From the NCBI RefSeq assembly GCF_026626705.1, contig NZ_JAPNKC010000001.1:11680001-11744000 (forward strand): a DNA stretch of 64,000 bases, in the 5' to 3' direction. Shown one piece after another: positions 54,101 through 60,692 of this stretch; the stretch's first letter is position 1; the number at the start of each line of letters is the position of its first letter. The position numbers were made by a program, and so were the translations under genes. The notes beneath the pieces were generated by a model. The model worked only from the letters and a program-made list of their open reading frames with translations. It made no database searches and was not told the origin of the DNA. The DNA is from Pyxidicoccus sp. MSG2 (GTDB lineage: Bacteria; Myxococcota; Myxococcia; Myxococcales; Myxococcaceae).

Positions 54101-56044
54101 GGCAAGCTCGTCTCCGAGGCCGCCTCGGTCAACGTGGGCCGCAGCGGGGACGCCAGCGCGCAGGCCTGGTTCCGCGGCGGCATCGACGACCTGCGGTACT
54201 GGTCCGTGGCCCGGACGCCCGCGCAGATCTCGGACGGCATGAACCTTCCCGTGACGGGGAAGGAGGCCGGTCTGGTGGCCTGGTACAACATGGACCACAC
54301 CGCCGGCACGCAGCTCGTCGACCTCGGGCCGAACAAGCTCCTTGGCGTGGTGAATGGCGGCCAGTGGGCGCTCGCGGCCTCTCCCGCGACGCAGGGCCGG
54401 GCAGCCATCCAGCTTCAGGGTCACACGCAGCTCACGGTTGCGGGCCGACAGGCCATGCGCGGCGACCTGAAGCTTGTCGATGACCAGTTCTGGTTCAGCG
54501 GGCAGCTCGACCTCTTCCCCAAGGACTGGCCCCTCAAGGTGACGGGCAACGTCGAAGGGATGGTGAGCAGGCAGCGCTTCTACGTGCAGGGCGAGACGCG
54601 CAACGAGCTCTTCGGCTTCCTCCTCTCGCAGTCCCGCGTGTTCCTGTCCAACGACCAGCTCCGGCTGGAGGGGCGCTGGCTCGGGTCGTACATGTTGCTC
54701 GACGTCTCGTGGGACAAGAGCGATCCGATCTTCAAGGGCTCCGTCGGATTCAAGGCGTCCCCCCGGCTGGACTTCGGCGCCGTCCGCATCGGCGGGGTGA
54801 AGGTCGCGACCAACGTCAGTCTCTCCATCGACCTGCTGTTGGATGTGTCCGTCGTCATCTCGCGGAAGGGTTTCTCCGGAGACCTCACCGCGAAGTTCAA
54901 GATCAACGGCAAGGGATTTGAGCTGCGCCTGGGAATCGACATCCCGCCAGCGGACTTCGAGCAGCTCATCAACTGGGTCAAGCAGCGGATCATCGACGCG
55001 CCGGAGAAGTACCTCGAGCACCTCTTCTCGGACGCGGTGACGTGGCTCAAGAACGTGGGCAGTGGCGCCATCGAGTTCGCGAAGGACTCCGGTGAGGCCA
55101 TCGGGAAGGCTCTGAACTCCGCCTACAAGGTCTCCAAGGAGAACGCGGCGAAGTTGATGAAGGGGGCCAACTACGCCGCCGACCAGGTCGGCGCGGCCTT
55201 GAGCAGGGGATACAAGGCGACCGCGCAGGAGGCCGCTGCCGCCTTGAAGAGCGCCGACTATGCGGTGGACCAGGTGGGCAGTGCGCTCAAGTCGGCCTAC
55301 GGCACCAGCGCGGAGGAAGCCTCGAAGTTGCTCAGGGGCGCGGGCTACGCGGCGGACCAGGTGGGCAATGCGCTCAAGTCGGCCTACGGCACCAGCGCGG
55401 AAGAGGCCGCAAGGCTGCTCAAGGGGGCGGGTTACGCCGCGGATCAGGTCGGCAATGCGCTCAAGTCCGCGTATGGCACCAGCGCAGAGGCGGCAGCGAA
55501 GCTACTCAATGGCGCCGGGTACGCAGCGGACCAGGTCGGCAACGCACTCAAGTCCGCGTATGGCACCAGCGCGGAAGAGGCCGCGAAGCTGCTCAAGGGG
55601 GCGGGCTACGCCGTGGACCAGGTGGGGGGCGCCCTCAAGTCCGCGTACGGAACCAGCGCGAACGAGGCGGCCAGACTGCTCAAGAACGCCGGCTACGCGG
55701 CGGACCAGGTGGGCAACGCGCTCAAGTCGGCCTACGGCACCAGTGCGGAGGAGGCCGCGAAGCTGCTCAAGGGCGTGGGTTATGCCGCGGACCAGGTCGG
55801 CAATGCCCTGAAGGCGGGCTGGAACAGCTCGGCCGACGCCACCAGCAAGGCACTCAAGGCCGCTGGGTACGGAGTGAACGAGGTCGGCAACTATCTCAAG
55901 AGTGGATACAACCTGGGCGCCGACGCACTCTCGAGCGCGCTCAAGGGCGCCGGCTACGCCACGGACGAGATCAACAAGCTCTTCAAGAATCTCGGCGGTG
56001 AGTTCTCCAAGGCCGCGAGCAAGCTCGACCCAACGAAGTGGTGA
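48131..56044 (+). CDS. Giant LamG and helical-repeat protein
   Basis: A 2637-residue protein of unknown function. Residues 1-1440 are beta-rich and unrecognised, with no signal peptide at the start. Three LamG/concanavalin A-like domains follow at ~1445-1655, ~1661-1865 and ~1871-2080 (YTVELWMRSA, YTAEVWFKPK, YTIEAWVRPD; each with H-x-A-I-T-N-D-G). Another beta-rich stretch (~2090-2310) leads to an array of 29-residue amphipathic repeats. LamG domains often bind carbohydrate. The ATG has AGGA six bases upstream, and the gene starts 50 bases after the DUF4157 gene, so an operon is likely. A cell-surface, effector or matrix role is possible; none is shown. Confidence 0.8.
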   Translation: MSFAYLLQQFDAIGPMGPRAPITIDQGFTGSAELSAMFLSVLGTESLTLNVVTAQTSRSEDHLELVGTASLLGMTDAQVTFLARELGGELFVTLDVLLPGGFSFSSVLPLLPDQVTARVDALSGDKITEPHFLNRLSLGTGHLLFSSRAYVDEKSSNPLVPGLNFAGELYFMGLLFPAKFLLKKDGPVQLTGPLNEFRPEADPMEFLGVRLSAPLALGFDSLGPLSVKQARLFLKSGFDAHHRDYVVSATQDPGVYVLIDAELGGRPVQLVGAYDVLDTPTTVDIQGRFTDFGISGFASLSQTVGVDGFEQTLPEEFPTDAGLSITELGVSFDYVTYAISRLVLGVGARVDWEILPDVMTLKEVGLTFTISEPFSRARTIIPTLTGLLAFKKFSLAAFAEYPTWRFGAGLPVGETLPLGDVIESFLPGETELPPLTIQQLLLQASPREKKVYLSATLQDLLSIPVGATAFEVAGFNLVVDHDKARGGANAVVSARLRMAETTVILSGEVRQGLILSGSLQGFELKKFWSLVSGGESLPEEVPDIVFETLSFRVDTKTRAFSVLGNAVVDWDQLTEKGSLRTAVEFSLTREVSGSPGATVSAFRANLSLQGEGPVPVAEGLSLGRFNLLFSYQTGTSWQLSGGVSANLFDTVLDLQAGYESTQGIQKMKLRAMASPELTLIDLKGVGSYSFKQFDLLLDRRSLDGGKKTTYFDLRLASTLEMDSLFKLGGYLSISNTAEGRKALVFRPNPGSTAFQLDFPTGEGLGFRGELFEVGVVKESASAGWSFTGTTTLGFTGISSGLAQVLPTKVTAKLVAGKTAASLSAVNVSGPIDFALPRANGKDLGKVVIQLTELGISIKPQLGLVLEAGLGLPAELNTYLGAQLFRVYQPGNPLTLARTRFTISGTGVAMQVLSSPFTGANAVVVNNEAWYDVDFGKYGAISFKMPTFVYDGITQYFEAGGGVKVTRPLALPLAPLKLFLEACGAKGMADIFPDAIPIEALDLVDKNNDLKIDELVTFLKKAGGVPNEVVSALKQAGKVLNRFPDGFKQYLQLEVPEQIEFKFGFSPAGRISLGLLAPKTPVRVLFPSVVQSYVPMPGLVGIEVRKFSVGTLLSGSLFYGEVDALIDQFDLPSLAVSLMLPRSDSFPLPTSDQLQRRIILDDVFCIIPVSQGLPVPLPVFYDELGFQYLGIEGLGLQAHVGFSKPKLDGAAAMAVFQAFNQFFNDRKALLDPNTAPGGVDLAFKFHDEFLQAPEYLGNGLLGTKGKTVTVGAWKYIASLMNFGKTFSINDCIGSIPIENRVGSAEYRFAFMKFDADWLLTTPAEFRKGGFQRLKLSESDRDDFMTVLPSVSSTSGQGQTGNEEGLVAFVRGQADLEFIRMEAAFGLAASGSMGFNTGFKVDGKIGVTELELSGAVMVNAPLATDVPAAPVLQAATPPQQATPAPQALSFNGKDTRIEIPASDTLVLPEYTVELWMRSAKDQSSEWADVFGVDTRKGGLWRNSFLALNANSSFYHHRFTDAGGGNSGAPNTANGTVTWGQWQHVAITNDGVTAKTYVDGKELASGPVNGALVMFKDTVWVSKVSNQGLPWKGDLAEIRIWKRARSAAELAGSMSERLDAGTQDLVSLYRFDTDTGSRAIDLCGRNHGTITNARFIPCDLLSLRGLVFDGKDDYVEAQDSASLRLGTYTAEVWFKPKQATQEWTGLFGKKGRNYAIYLHQQGFVHHRFHSAAGTNDGAPNTPPGVVVWNQWNHVAITNDGKTARTYVNGVKQAEGPVTGALVIDNERVSFGRNPDATSNQYFAGEISEVRLWSRIRSPEELTGNMRRRLGATEQGLVSLWRFSEATGNTLVDACARNPGRIEMQAAAEPAKLRHDGLVLNGKSDSALIASTDKFKTGQYTIEAWVRPDKDPAGSWQCVWGGSGKAPKLYVSNNGIVSHRYTALVTATEERACVLNTPVNALRFGEWNHLAITNDGTTCAVFVNGALGAQEKMPGKLVSEAASVNVGRSGDASAQAWFRGGIDDLRYWSVARTPAQISDGMNLPVTGKEAGLVAWYNMDHTAGTQLVDLGPNKLLGVVNGGQWALAASPATQGRAAIQLQGHTQLTVAGRQAMRGDLKLVDDQFWFSGQLDLFPKDWPLKVTGNVEGMVSRQRFYVQGETRNELFGFLLSQSRVFLSNDQLRLEGRWLGSYMLLDVSWDKSDPIFKGSVGFKASPRLDFGAVRIGGVKVATNVSLSIDLLLDVSVVISRKGFSGDLTAKFKINGKGFELRLGIDIPPADFEQLINWVKQRIIDAPEKYLEHLFSDAVTWLKNVGSGAIEFAKDSGEAIGKALNSAYKVSKENAAKLMKGANYAADQVGAALSRGYKATAQEAAAALKSADYAVDQVGSALKSAYGTSAEEASKLLRGAGYAADQVGNALKSAYGTSAEEAARLLKGAGYAADQVGNALKSAYGTSAEAAAKLLNGAGYAADQVGNALKSAYGTSAEEAAKLLKGAGYAVDQVGGALKSAYGTSANEAARLLKNAGYAADQVGNALKSAYGTSAEEAAKLLKGVGYAADQVGNALKAGWNSSADATSKALKAAGYGVNEVGNYLKSGYNLGADALSSALKGAGYATDEINKLFKNLGGEFSKAASKLDPTKW
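55169..55951 (+). repeat. Nine tandem 87-base coding repeats (29 residues each)
   Basis: Nine units of exactly 87 bases follow the pattern GYAADQVGNALKSAYGTSAE then EAAKLLKGA. Units 3-7 are the most alike; units 1, 2, 8 and 9 have diverged, and further degenerate units flank the array. Spacing of alanine, valine and leucine predicts amphipathic helices. Similarity is clear in DNA as well as in protein, implying expansion by slippage or unequal recombination. Confidence 0.95.
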
Positions 56045-56078
56045 CCCCTCGCGTCCTCTCGTCGCACGGACCTGCTTC

Positions 56079-56723
56079 TCAGGTGAGCAGGCCGCGCGGT
56101 GGCGGCTCGGTGGGTTCACGCGCGAACTCGGCGAGCACGATGGCGAGACGCCATGGCCCTTCCGTCGCGGCGGAGTAGCCGAGCACGGCGTGTGGCAGTT
56201 CGCCGGAGAGACGGCAGGCGCGGCCCGGCCTCGGCGTGACGAGTAGGCCCTGGTGGCGCTCGACGGTTTCTCGCGCACCTTCGCGCGACACGGGGCCGGA
56301 GGCCTCGAAGGCGCCGCGCGGAAACACGGCCAGCTCGCCGCCAATCGCGGCGGAGGGAAAGTCCAGGTACACCATGGTGGTCCAGCGCGGCGGTGCGGAG
56401 CCGAAGCCGTCGTCGCCCAGCCAGCGGCGGTCGACGTGGGGACGGAGCAGGAAGCGGTCCGGCGCGGTGGGCGGAGTTTCATTGACGGCGAGCACGTAGA
56501 GGGAGTCCGCGTCGCCAGCGAAGCGTGTGAACAGCCCGGCCAGCTCCGGCAGTTCGGCCCGGAGCCACGCGTGGCCGGCCGGGCCTCCGCTCAGCTCCAG
56601 CAGCAAGCCACGGGTCCTCGGGTCGCTCTGTGGTACGGGGTGCGCGCCCAGCCGAGGCCGCAGCGCCCGAGCGAGCGCGGCAGGCTCGGCGATTGCGCCG
56701 TCATCGACAACCATCGGGAGCAT
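56079..56723 (-). CDS. 2-oxoglutarate/Fe(II) oxygenase-like protein
   Basis: A 214-residue protein of the P4H-like, double-stranded beta-helix type. RPHVDRRW supplies the HxD iron ligands, GELPHAVLGY the distal histidine and WRLAIVLAEF the arginine expected to bind 2-oxoglutarate. YLDFPSAAIGGELAVFP fits the core strands. Such enzymes hydroxylate amino-acid side chains or small molecules. The substrate is unknown. It starts at ATG 56723 without a clear ribosome site; ATG 56714 is an alternative. It diverges from the methyltransferase gene over 35 bases, so the two may share control. Confidence 0.7.
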   Translation of the reverse strand: MLPMVVDDGAIAEPAALARALRPRLGAHPVPQSDPRTRGLLLELSGGPAGHAWLRAELPELAGLFTRFAGDADSLYVLAVNETPPTAPDRFLLRPHVDRRWLGDDGFGSAPPRWTTMVYLDFPSAAIGGELAVFPRGAFEASGPVSREGARETVERHQGLLVTPRPGRACRLSGELPHAVLGYSAATEGPWRLAIVLAEFAREPTEPPPRGLLT

Positions 56724-56758
56724 GGTGCGCGGGTCGGGGATTCGGGGACACTAACAGC

Positions 56759-58360
56759 ATGCGGGCATGGACGGCGCAGTGGCTGCTCGGGCAGCTCGGT
56801 GCGGAGCTCGGCGGACGCGATGGGGTGGATCTCGAGTTCTCGCTCCGCCTGACGCAGGGCCGCGTCGATGCGGAGGGCCGCTTCTGCTGCTGGTTGGCGG
56901 GAGGCGCCCCGCTGGCGTTCGCGCCCATGGCGCGCGTGTTGGAGCGCCTGGAAGCTCCCGAGCCCGTCCGCGCCGCTCAGAGCGAGGCCGTGCTTCCCGT
57001 CCGCCAGGGACTCGCCGTGGCCTTCACCGACGGTGTCCCCGAGCTCCGGCTGTACCTGCACGGCCGCGACCCGGCGACCCTGGCTGACAACTACGGGGCC
57101 TGGCGTTGGCGGCCGGGCGGCGAGGCCCGACGCTCGCGCTACTTCTTCCACTACCTGCCGGAGACGCCTTCGGGTCTACACCCGTCCGCGCTGGTACACG
57201 ACGCGCTTCGCCCGGCCTTCGAGCGGCTGTTGCAAGACGAGCGGCTCCAACAGGGCTCGGGCTTCTGGCTGCGCGAGGGGAGCGACGGCGCGGTGGAGCA
57301 GGTCGACCTGGCGTTCCCCTGGTGCCCCAACGCGGGAACGTTGGAGGGGCTGCTTGAGCTGGCCAGCGTGCTTGGAGTCCCGGCGCGGGAGGACTCGCGG
57401 TGGCATGAGCTGCCCATTCGGCATGTCGCGGTGCGGGTGGGGGAGGGGCCTCCGCAGGTGACGCTGTACGCCTCGGCGTCGCTGGAGGGGGAATGGCCGG
57501 GCAGTGAGGCCGAGCTCCAGTCCCGTGTCCGCCAGGGGGCCCTCGTGTTCCACCGGGACGTCGAGGAGTCGGTGTTTCAACGGCTGCCTCCGGTGTCTCG
57601 CGCCAGCCCAGAGCCGATCGACCTCGATGCGTTCTATGGCGGCGACGTGAAGACCTGGCGGGCCGTGCTCGGGCCGGAGATGCACTACCACGCCGGATTG
57701 TTCGACATGCCCGGGCTCGAGGCGAGCGATGCGGCGATGGACGAGGCGCTGCGCCGCGCGGTGGTCGAGCTGTACCCGTTCATTCCGGCGGGTGGCCGAG
57801 TCTATGACGTCGGGTGTGGCTGGGGCGGGCCGCTGGCGATGTGGATTCGCGGGCTCGGGTGCCGGAGTCTCGGCCTCACCATCAGCCGGACCCAGTTCCG
57901 GTACGTGGCCGGACTGGGCCTGCCGGTCCGCTGGGGCGATGCCGAGCAGACCCTGCCACCCGGCCACTTCGACTGCGCCATCCTGCTCGAATCCCTGAGC
58001 CACATCCGGGACAAGGACCGGCTGCTGCGAGTCCTTCGGGTGTTCGCGGACCGCCTCGTGATGCGCGTCAACTGTCAGGACGGCTCACCGCCGGGCTCGG
58101 CGTTCGGTGGCACGATGCACATGGTCAGCTCGGGGCGACTGCGCGAGCTGCTGGAGGGCGCCGGCTGGCGAATCCGGCACTGGCGAGACCGCCGCCGCGA
58201 GGCCCTGCCTTCCGTGGCCGTGTGGCACCGCCGCCTCCGGTCCGTGCCGGTGGGCGAGGATTCACACCTGGAGACACTCCGTGCGTGGTGCGAACGGGTG
58301 ATGACCGCACCCGAAGCGTGGGCGGAGCACAATCCGCTCATCGAGGTCGTGGCCGATTGA
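56759..58360 (+). CDS. Two-part protein with C-terminal SAM methyltransferase
   Basis: A 533-residue protein. The C-terminal part (~310-533) is a class I methyltransferase: VYDVGCGWGGPLAMWIRGLG (motif I near residue 352), LTISRTQFRYVAGLGL, and FDCAILLESLSHI. The GCGWGG form with LTIS resembles cyclopropane-synthase and C-methyltransferase-like families. The N-terminal ~300 residues are unrecognised; two segments (PELRLYLHG, PQVTLYASA) look like related halves of a beta-rich domain. I start at ATG 56759; the frame is open upstream but runs into the divergent gene. Role unknown; a tailoring enzyme is possible. Confidence 0.72.
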   Translation: MRAWTAQWLLGQLGAELGGRDGVDLEFSLRLTQGRVDAEGRFCCWLAGGAPLAFAPMARVLERLEAPEPVRAAQSEAVLPVRQGLAVAFTDGVPELRLYLHGRDPATLADNYGAWRWRPGGEARRSRYFFHYLPETPSGLHPSALVHDALRPAFERLLQDERLQQGSGFWLREGSDGAVEQVDLAFPWCPNAGTLEGLLELASVLGVPAREDSRWHELPIRHVAVRVGEGPPQVTLYASASLEGEWPGSEAELQSRVRQGALVFHRDVEESVFQRLPPVSRASPEPIDLDAFYGGDVKTWRAVLGPEMHYHAGLFDMPGLEASDAAMDEALRRAVVELYPFIPAGGRVYDVGCGWGGPLAMWIRGLGCRSLGLTISRTQFRYVAGLGLPVRWGDAEQTLPPGHFDCAILLESLSHIRDKDRLLRVLRVFADRLVMRVNCQDGSPPGSAFGGTMHMVSSGRLRELLEGAGWRIRHWRDRRREALPSVAVWHRRLRSVPVGEDSHLETLRAWCERVMTAPEAWAEHNPLIEVVAD

Positions 58361-58386
58361 AAGTGTAGCTGCTCTCTGACTTGAGT

Positions 58387-58405
58387 GATAATGAGAAGCA
58401 GTATC
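58387..58405 (+). promoter_or_regulatory. Fur box
   Basis: GATAATGAGAAGCAGTATC matches 16 of 19 positions of the consensus Fur box. It is 45 bases before the start of the siderophore-interacting protein gene, where Fe-Fur would block transcription when iron is plentiful. Confidence 0.8.
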
Positions 58406-58449
58406 ATCTTCAAGTGCTTCAGGATTCTCACAGCACACAGGAGCAGGTC

Positions 58450-59256
58450 GTGGCAGAGCGAGTCTTTCGTCGAGGTCCCTTCCCGGTGAAGTTCCGGCTC
58501 CTCCAGGTCCGCCGGGTCCGCCGGGTCACGCCTCACATGGTCCGTGTCACGCTCGGCGGAGAGGACCTCGTGGGCTTCCACAGCGACAGCGCCGACGACC
58601 ATGTGAAGCTGCTCATCCCCAATCCGGGAGAGCTCAAGCCCGTCCTGCCGACCATGGGCCCGCACGGCGTCGTCTTCCCGGAGGGGGTCAAGCGGCCCGC
58701 GACGCGCGACTACACGCCCCGGCGTCATGACCCCGTCGCGGGTGAGCTGGACCTCGACTTCGTGCTGCACGGCTCCGGGCCCGGCTCCACCTGGGCCTCC
58801 CGGGCGAAGGAGGGAGACTTCATCGGCGTCGCGGGCCCTCGGGGCTCGCTCATGGTCGCCGACGACTTCGACTGGTACCTCTTCGCGGGAGACCCGAGCG
58901 GGCTGCCGTCCATCAGCCGCAGGTTGGAGGAGCTTCCCGCCAGCGCCCGCGCCATCGTCTTCCTCGAAGTCGGCGATGCCTCCGAGGAGATTCCGCTCAA
59001 CACCCGCGCCCGGATGGAGCTGACCTGGTTTCACCGCAACGGCGCGGCGCCGGGGACCACCCACCTCCTGGAGCAGGCCATCCGCGAGTTGCCGCTCCCA
59101 CCGGGGGACGGCTTCGTCTGGGCGGCGGGCGAGGCCATCTCGATGCGGAACATCCGGGAGTTCCTGGTCAACGAGCGCGGCCTGAACAAGAGCTGGGTGC
59201 GCGTGATTGGCTACTGGAAGCGCGGCACCGCCGACCACGAAGAGCCCCACGACTGA
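58450..59256 (+). CDS. Siderophore-interacting protein (FAD-dependent ferric-siderophore reductase)
   Basis: A 268-residue cytosolic flavoprotein of the ViuB/SIP family that reduces ferric siderophores to free the iron. TPHMVRVTLGGEDL opens the FAD domain, RPATRDYTPR is the FAD-binding motif, and VWAAGEAISMRNIREFL with SWVRVIGYWKRG forms the NAD(P)H domain end. I choose GTG 58450 because AGGAG lies six bases upstream; an earlier TTG (58381) would put the Fur box inside the gene. It resembles the ferric-siderophore utilisation protein of the myxochelin regulon. It converges with the aminotransferase gene. Confidence 0.9.
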   Translation: MAERVFRRGPFPVKFRLLQVRRVRRVTPHMVRVTLGGEDLVGFHSDSADDHVKLLIPNPGELKPVLPTMGPHGVVFPEGVKRPATRDYTPRRHDPVAGELDLDFVLHGSGPGSTWASRAKEGDFIGVAGPRGSLMVADDFDWYLFAGDPSGLPSISRRLEELPASARAIVFLEVGDASEEIPLNTRARMELTWFHRNGAAPGTTHLLEQAIRELPLPPGDGFVWAAGEAISMRNIREFLVNERGLNKSWVRVIGYWKRGTADHEEPHD

Positions 59257-59261
59257 ACGAC

Positions 59262-59286
59262 GGCCGGGAGCGCGATGCCCCCGGCC
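59262..59286. terminator. Hairpin between convergent genes
   Basis: GGCCGGG (59262-59268) pairs with CCCGGCC (59280-59286) in the 45-base gap between two convergent genes. No U tract follows on either strand, so it is at best a weak bidirectional terminator. Confidence 0.35.
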
Positions 59287-59301
59287 ACCGTGTCATTCCG
59301 C

Positions 59302-60588
59302 TCAGGCCGCGCTGGCGGCCGGGGCGGGCGCGAGCAGGGACTGCATCACCTCTCCCGCCATCTCAATCGTGTACTCGATCTGCTCCGGCGTGTGCGCCGC
59401 GCAGATGAAGTTGACGTCACGGCGCAGCAGCACGCCCCGGCGGGCCATGCCGGCCTGGAAGGGCTGCATCCGCTTCGCGTGCTCCGGGGGGTTCTTGTCG
59501 AAGAGGAAGAGCGGAATCGCGTCGTAGCCCACCACGCGCAGCGGTGAGCCGAGCTTCTCCGCTCGCTCGTTGATGCCGGTGCGCAACCGCCGGCCCAGGG
59601 TGGCGATGTGATCGACGTAGTTGCTCTCCCGGTAGCCCTTGAGCACGGACTCACACACCACCAGCGACAGCAGCTCGCCGCCGAACGTGGTCGACACCTG
59701 CAGGTCGCCCAGCTTGCTCAGGTGTCGCTCCGGCCCGGCAATCGCCGACAAGGGCATGCCCGCCGCGATGCTCTTCGACAGACACACGAAGTCCGCCTGC
59801 ACTCCGAAGAACTCCTGGGCGCCTCCTCGCGCGAGGCGGAACCCGGTGACCACCTCGTCCAGCACCAGCAGCACGCCATGGGCGGTGCAGGCGGCGCGCA
59901 CGGCCTGGAGGAACTCCCGGCTCAGCACGCGGTTGTAGGGCACGGAGAGGAGCACCAGGGCGAGCTCCTTCGCGTTCTGCTCGATGCTGGTCAGCAGGGC
60001 CGCCTCGTCCGGCGGGGTGAAGAGCGGCATCCGCAGGGTGAGGCCGGCCAGCGCGGCGGGCACGCCCGGTGTGTCGAACATGAAGTGGTCGTGCCAGCCA
60101 TTGTAGCCCACCGTGATGATGCGCTCCTTGCCGGTGATGTAGCGCGCCAGCCGCACCGCGGCGGACGTCGCATCCGCGCCCGTCTTGAAGAAGCGCACCT
60201 GCTCCGCGCCGGGAATCATGTCCACCAGCACCTGCGCGGCGCTGACCTCCACCGGCGTGGGCAGCGAGTGGAGGATGCCTTCCTCCAGGTGCTTGCGGAT
60301 GGGCTCCACCACGTGCGGATGGTTGTGGCCCAGCATGTTGGCGCCCAGGCCGGTGATGAAGTCGATGAACTGCTGACCATCGATGTCCTCCACCAGCGCG
60401 CCCTGGCCCTTCGTCACGAAGACGGGGAAGGCGCCGGGGGCGAACATCTCGGGCCGCTTCATCAGTGACTGGGTGAGGCCGGGCACCAGCCGCTTCGCTT
60501 CGGCCAGCAGGCGATTGGAGCCCTCGAGCTTGAGGTCTCCCATGATGGGGCGGGGGAGTGATGGGTGGTTTCTCAGGGCGGGGTCCAT
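59302..60588 (-). CDS. GSA-aminomutase-like PLP aminotransferase (MxcL-like)
   Basis: A 428-residue class III PLP aminotransferase. FVCLSKSIAAGMPLSAIAG holds the Schiff-base lysine, VLLVLDEVVTGFRLARGG the cofactor-binding aspartate, and ADATSAAVRLARYITGK the phosphate loop. It resembles glutamate-1-semialdehyde aminomutase. Next to an MFS exporter and siderophore uptake genes, the better guess is MxcL, which aminates the aldehyde released by the myxochelin synthetase to give myxochelin B. A haem-pathway GSA aminomutase is the alternative. I start at ATG 60588, with AAGGA six bases upstream; ATGs at 60621 and 60543 are possible. Confidence 0.8.
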   Translation of the reverse strand: MDPALRNHPSLPRPIMGDLKLEGSNRLLAEAKRLVPGLTQSLMKRPEMFAPGAFPVFVTKGQGALVEDIDGQQFIDFITGLGANMLGHNHPHVVEPIRKHLEEGILHSLPTPVEVSAAQVLVDMIPGAEQVRFFKTGADATSAAVRLARYITGKERIITVGYNGWHDHFMFDTPGVPAALAGLTLRMPLFTPPDEAALLTSIEQNAKELALVLLSVPYNRVLSREFLQAVRAACTAHGVLLVLDEVVTGFRLARGGAQEFFGVQADFVCLSKSIAAGMPLSAIAGPERHLSKLGDLQVSTTFGGELLSLVVCESVLKGYRESNYVDHIATLGRRLRTGINERAEKLGSPLRVVGYDAIPLFLFDKNPPEHAKRMQPFQAGMARRGVLLRRDVNFICAAHTPEQIEYTIEMAGEVMQSLLAPAPAASAA

Positions 60589-60692
60589 GAGTCTTCCTTT
60601 GTGGTTGTGACTGCGAGGCATGAACAGGCAATGAGGCGCCGTTCAGGGCGCCGGGGGCGTCCTGTCGGGGAGAAGCAGGAAGGGGGACGTGC

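Noticed and set aside
55169..55951. Regular direct repeats as a CRISPR array
   Set aside because: The units are contiguous, in frame and coding, with no unique spacers.
60635..60652. GGCGCC-GTTCAG-GGCGCC hairpin as a terminator between MFS and aminotransferase genes
   Set aside because: The stem is only six bases and has no U tract; in GC-rich DNA this is expected by chance.
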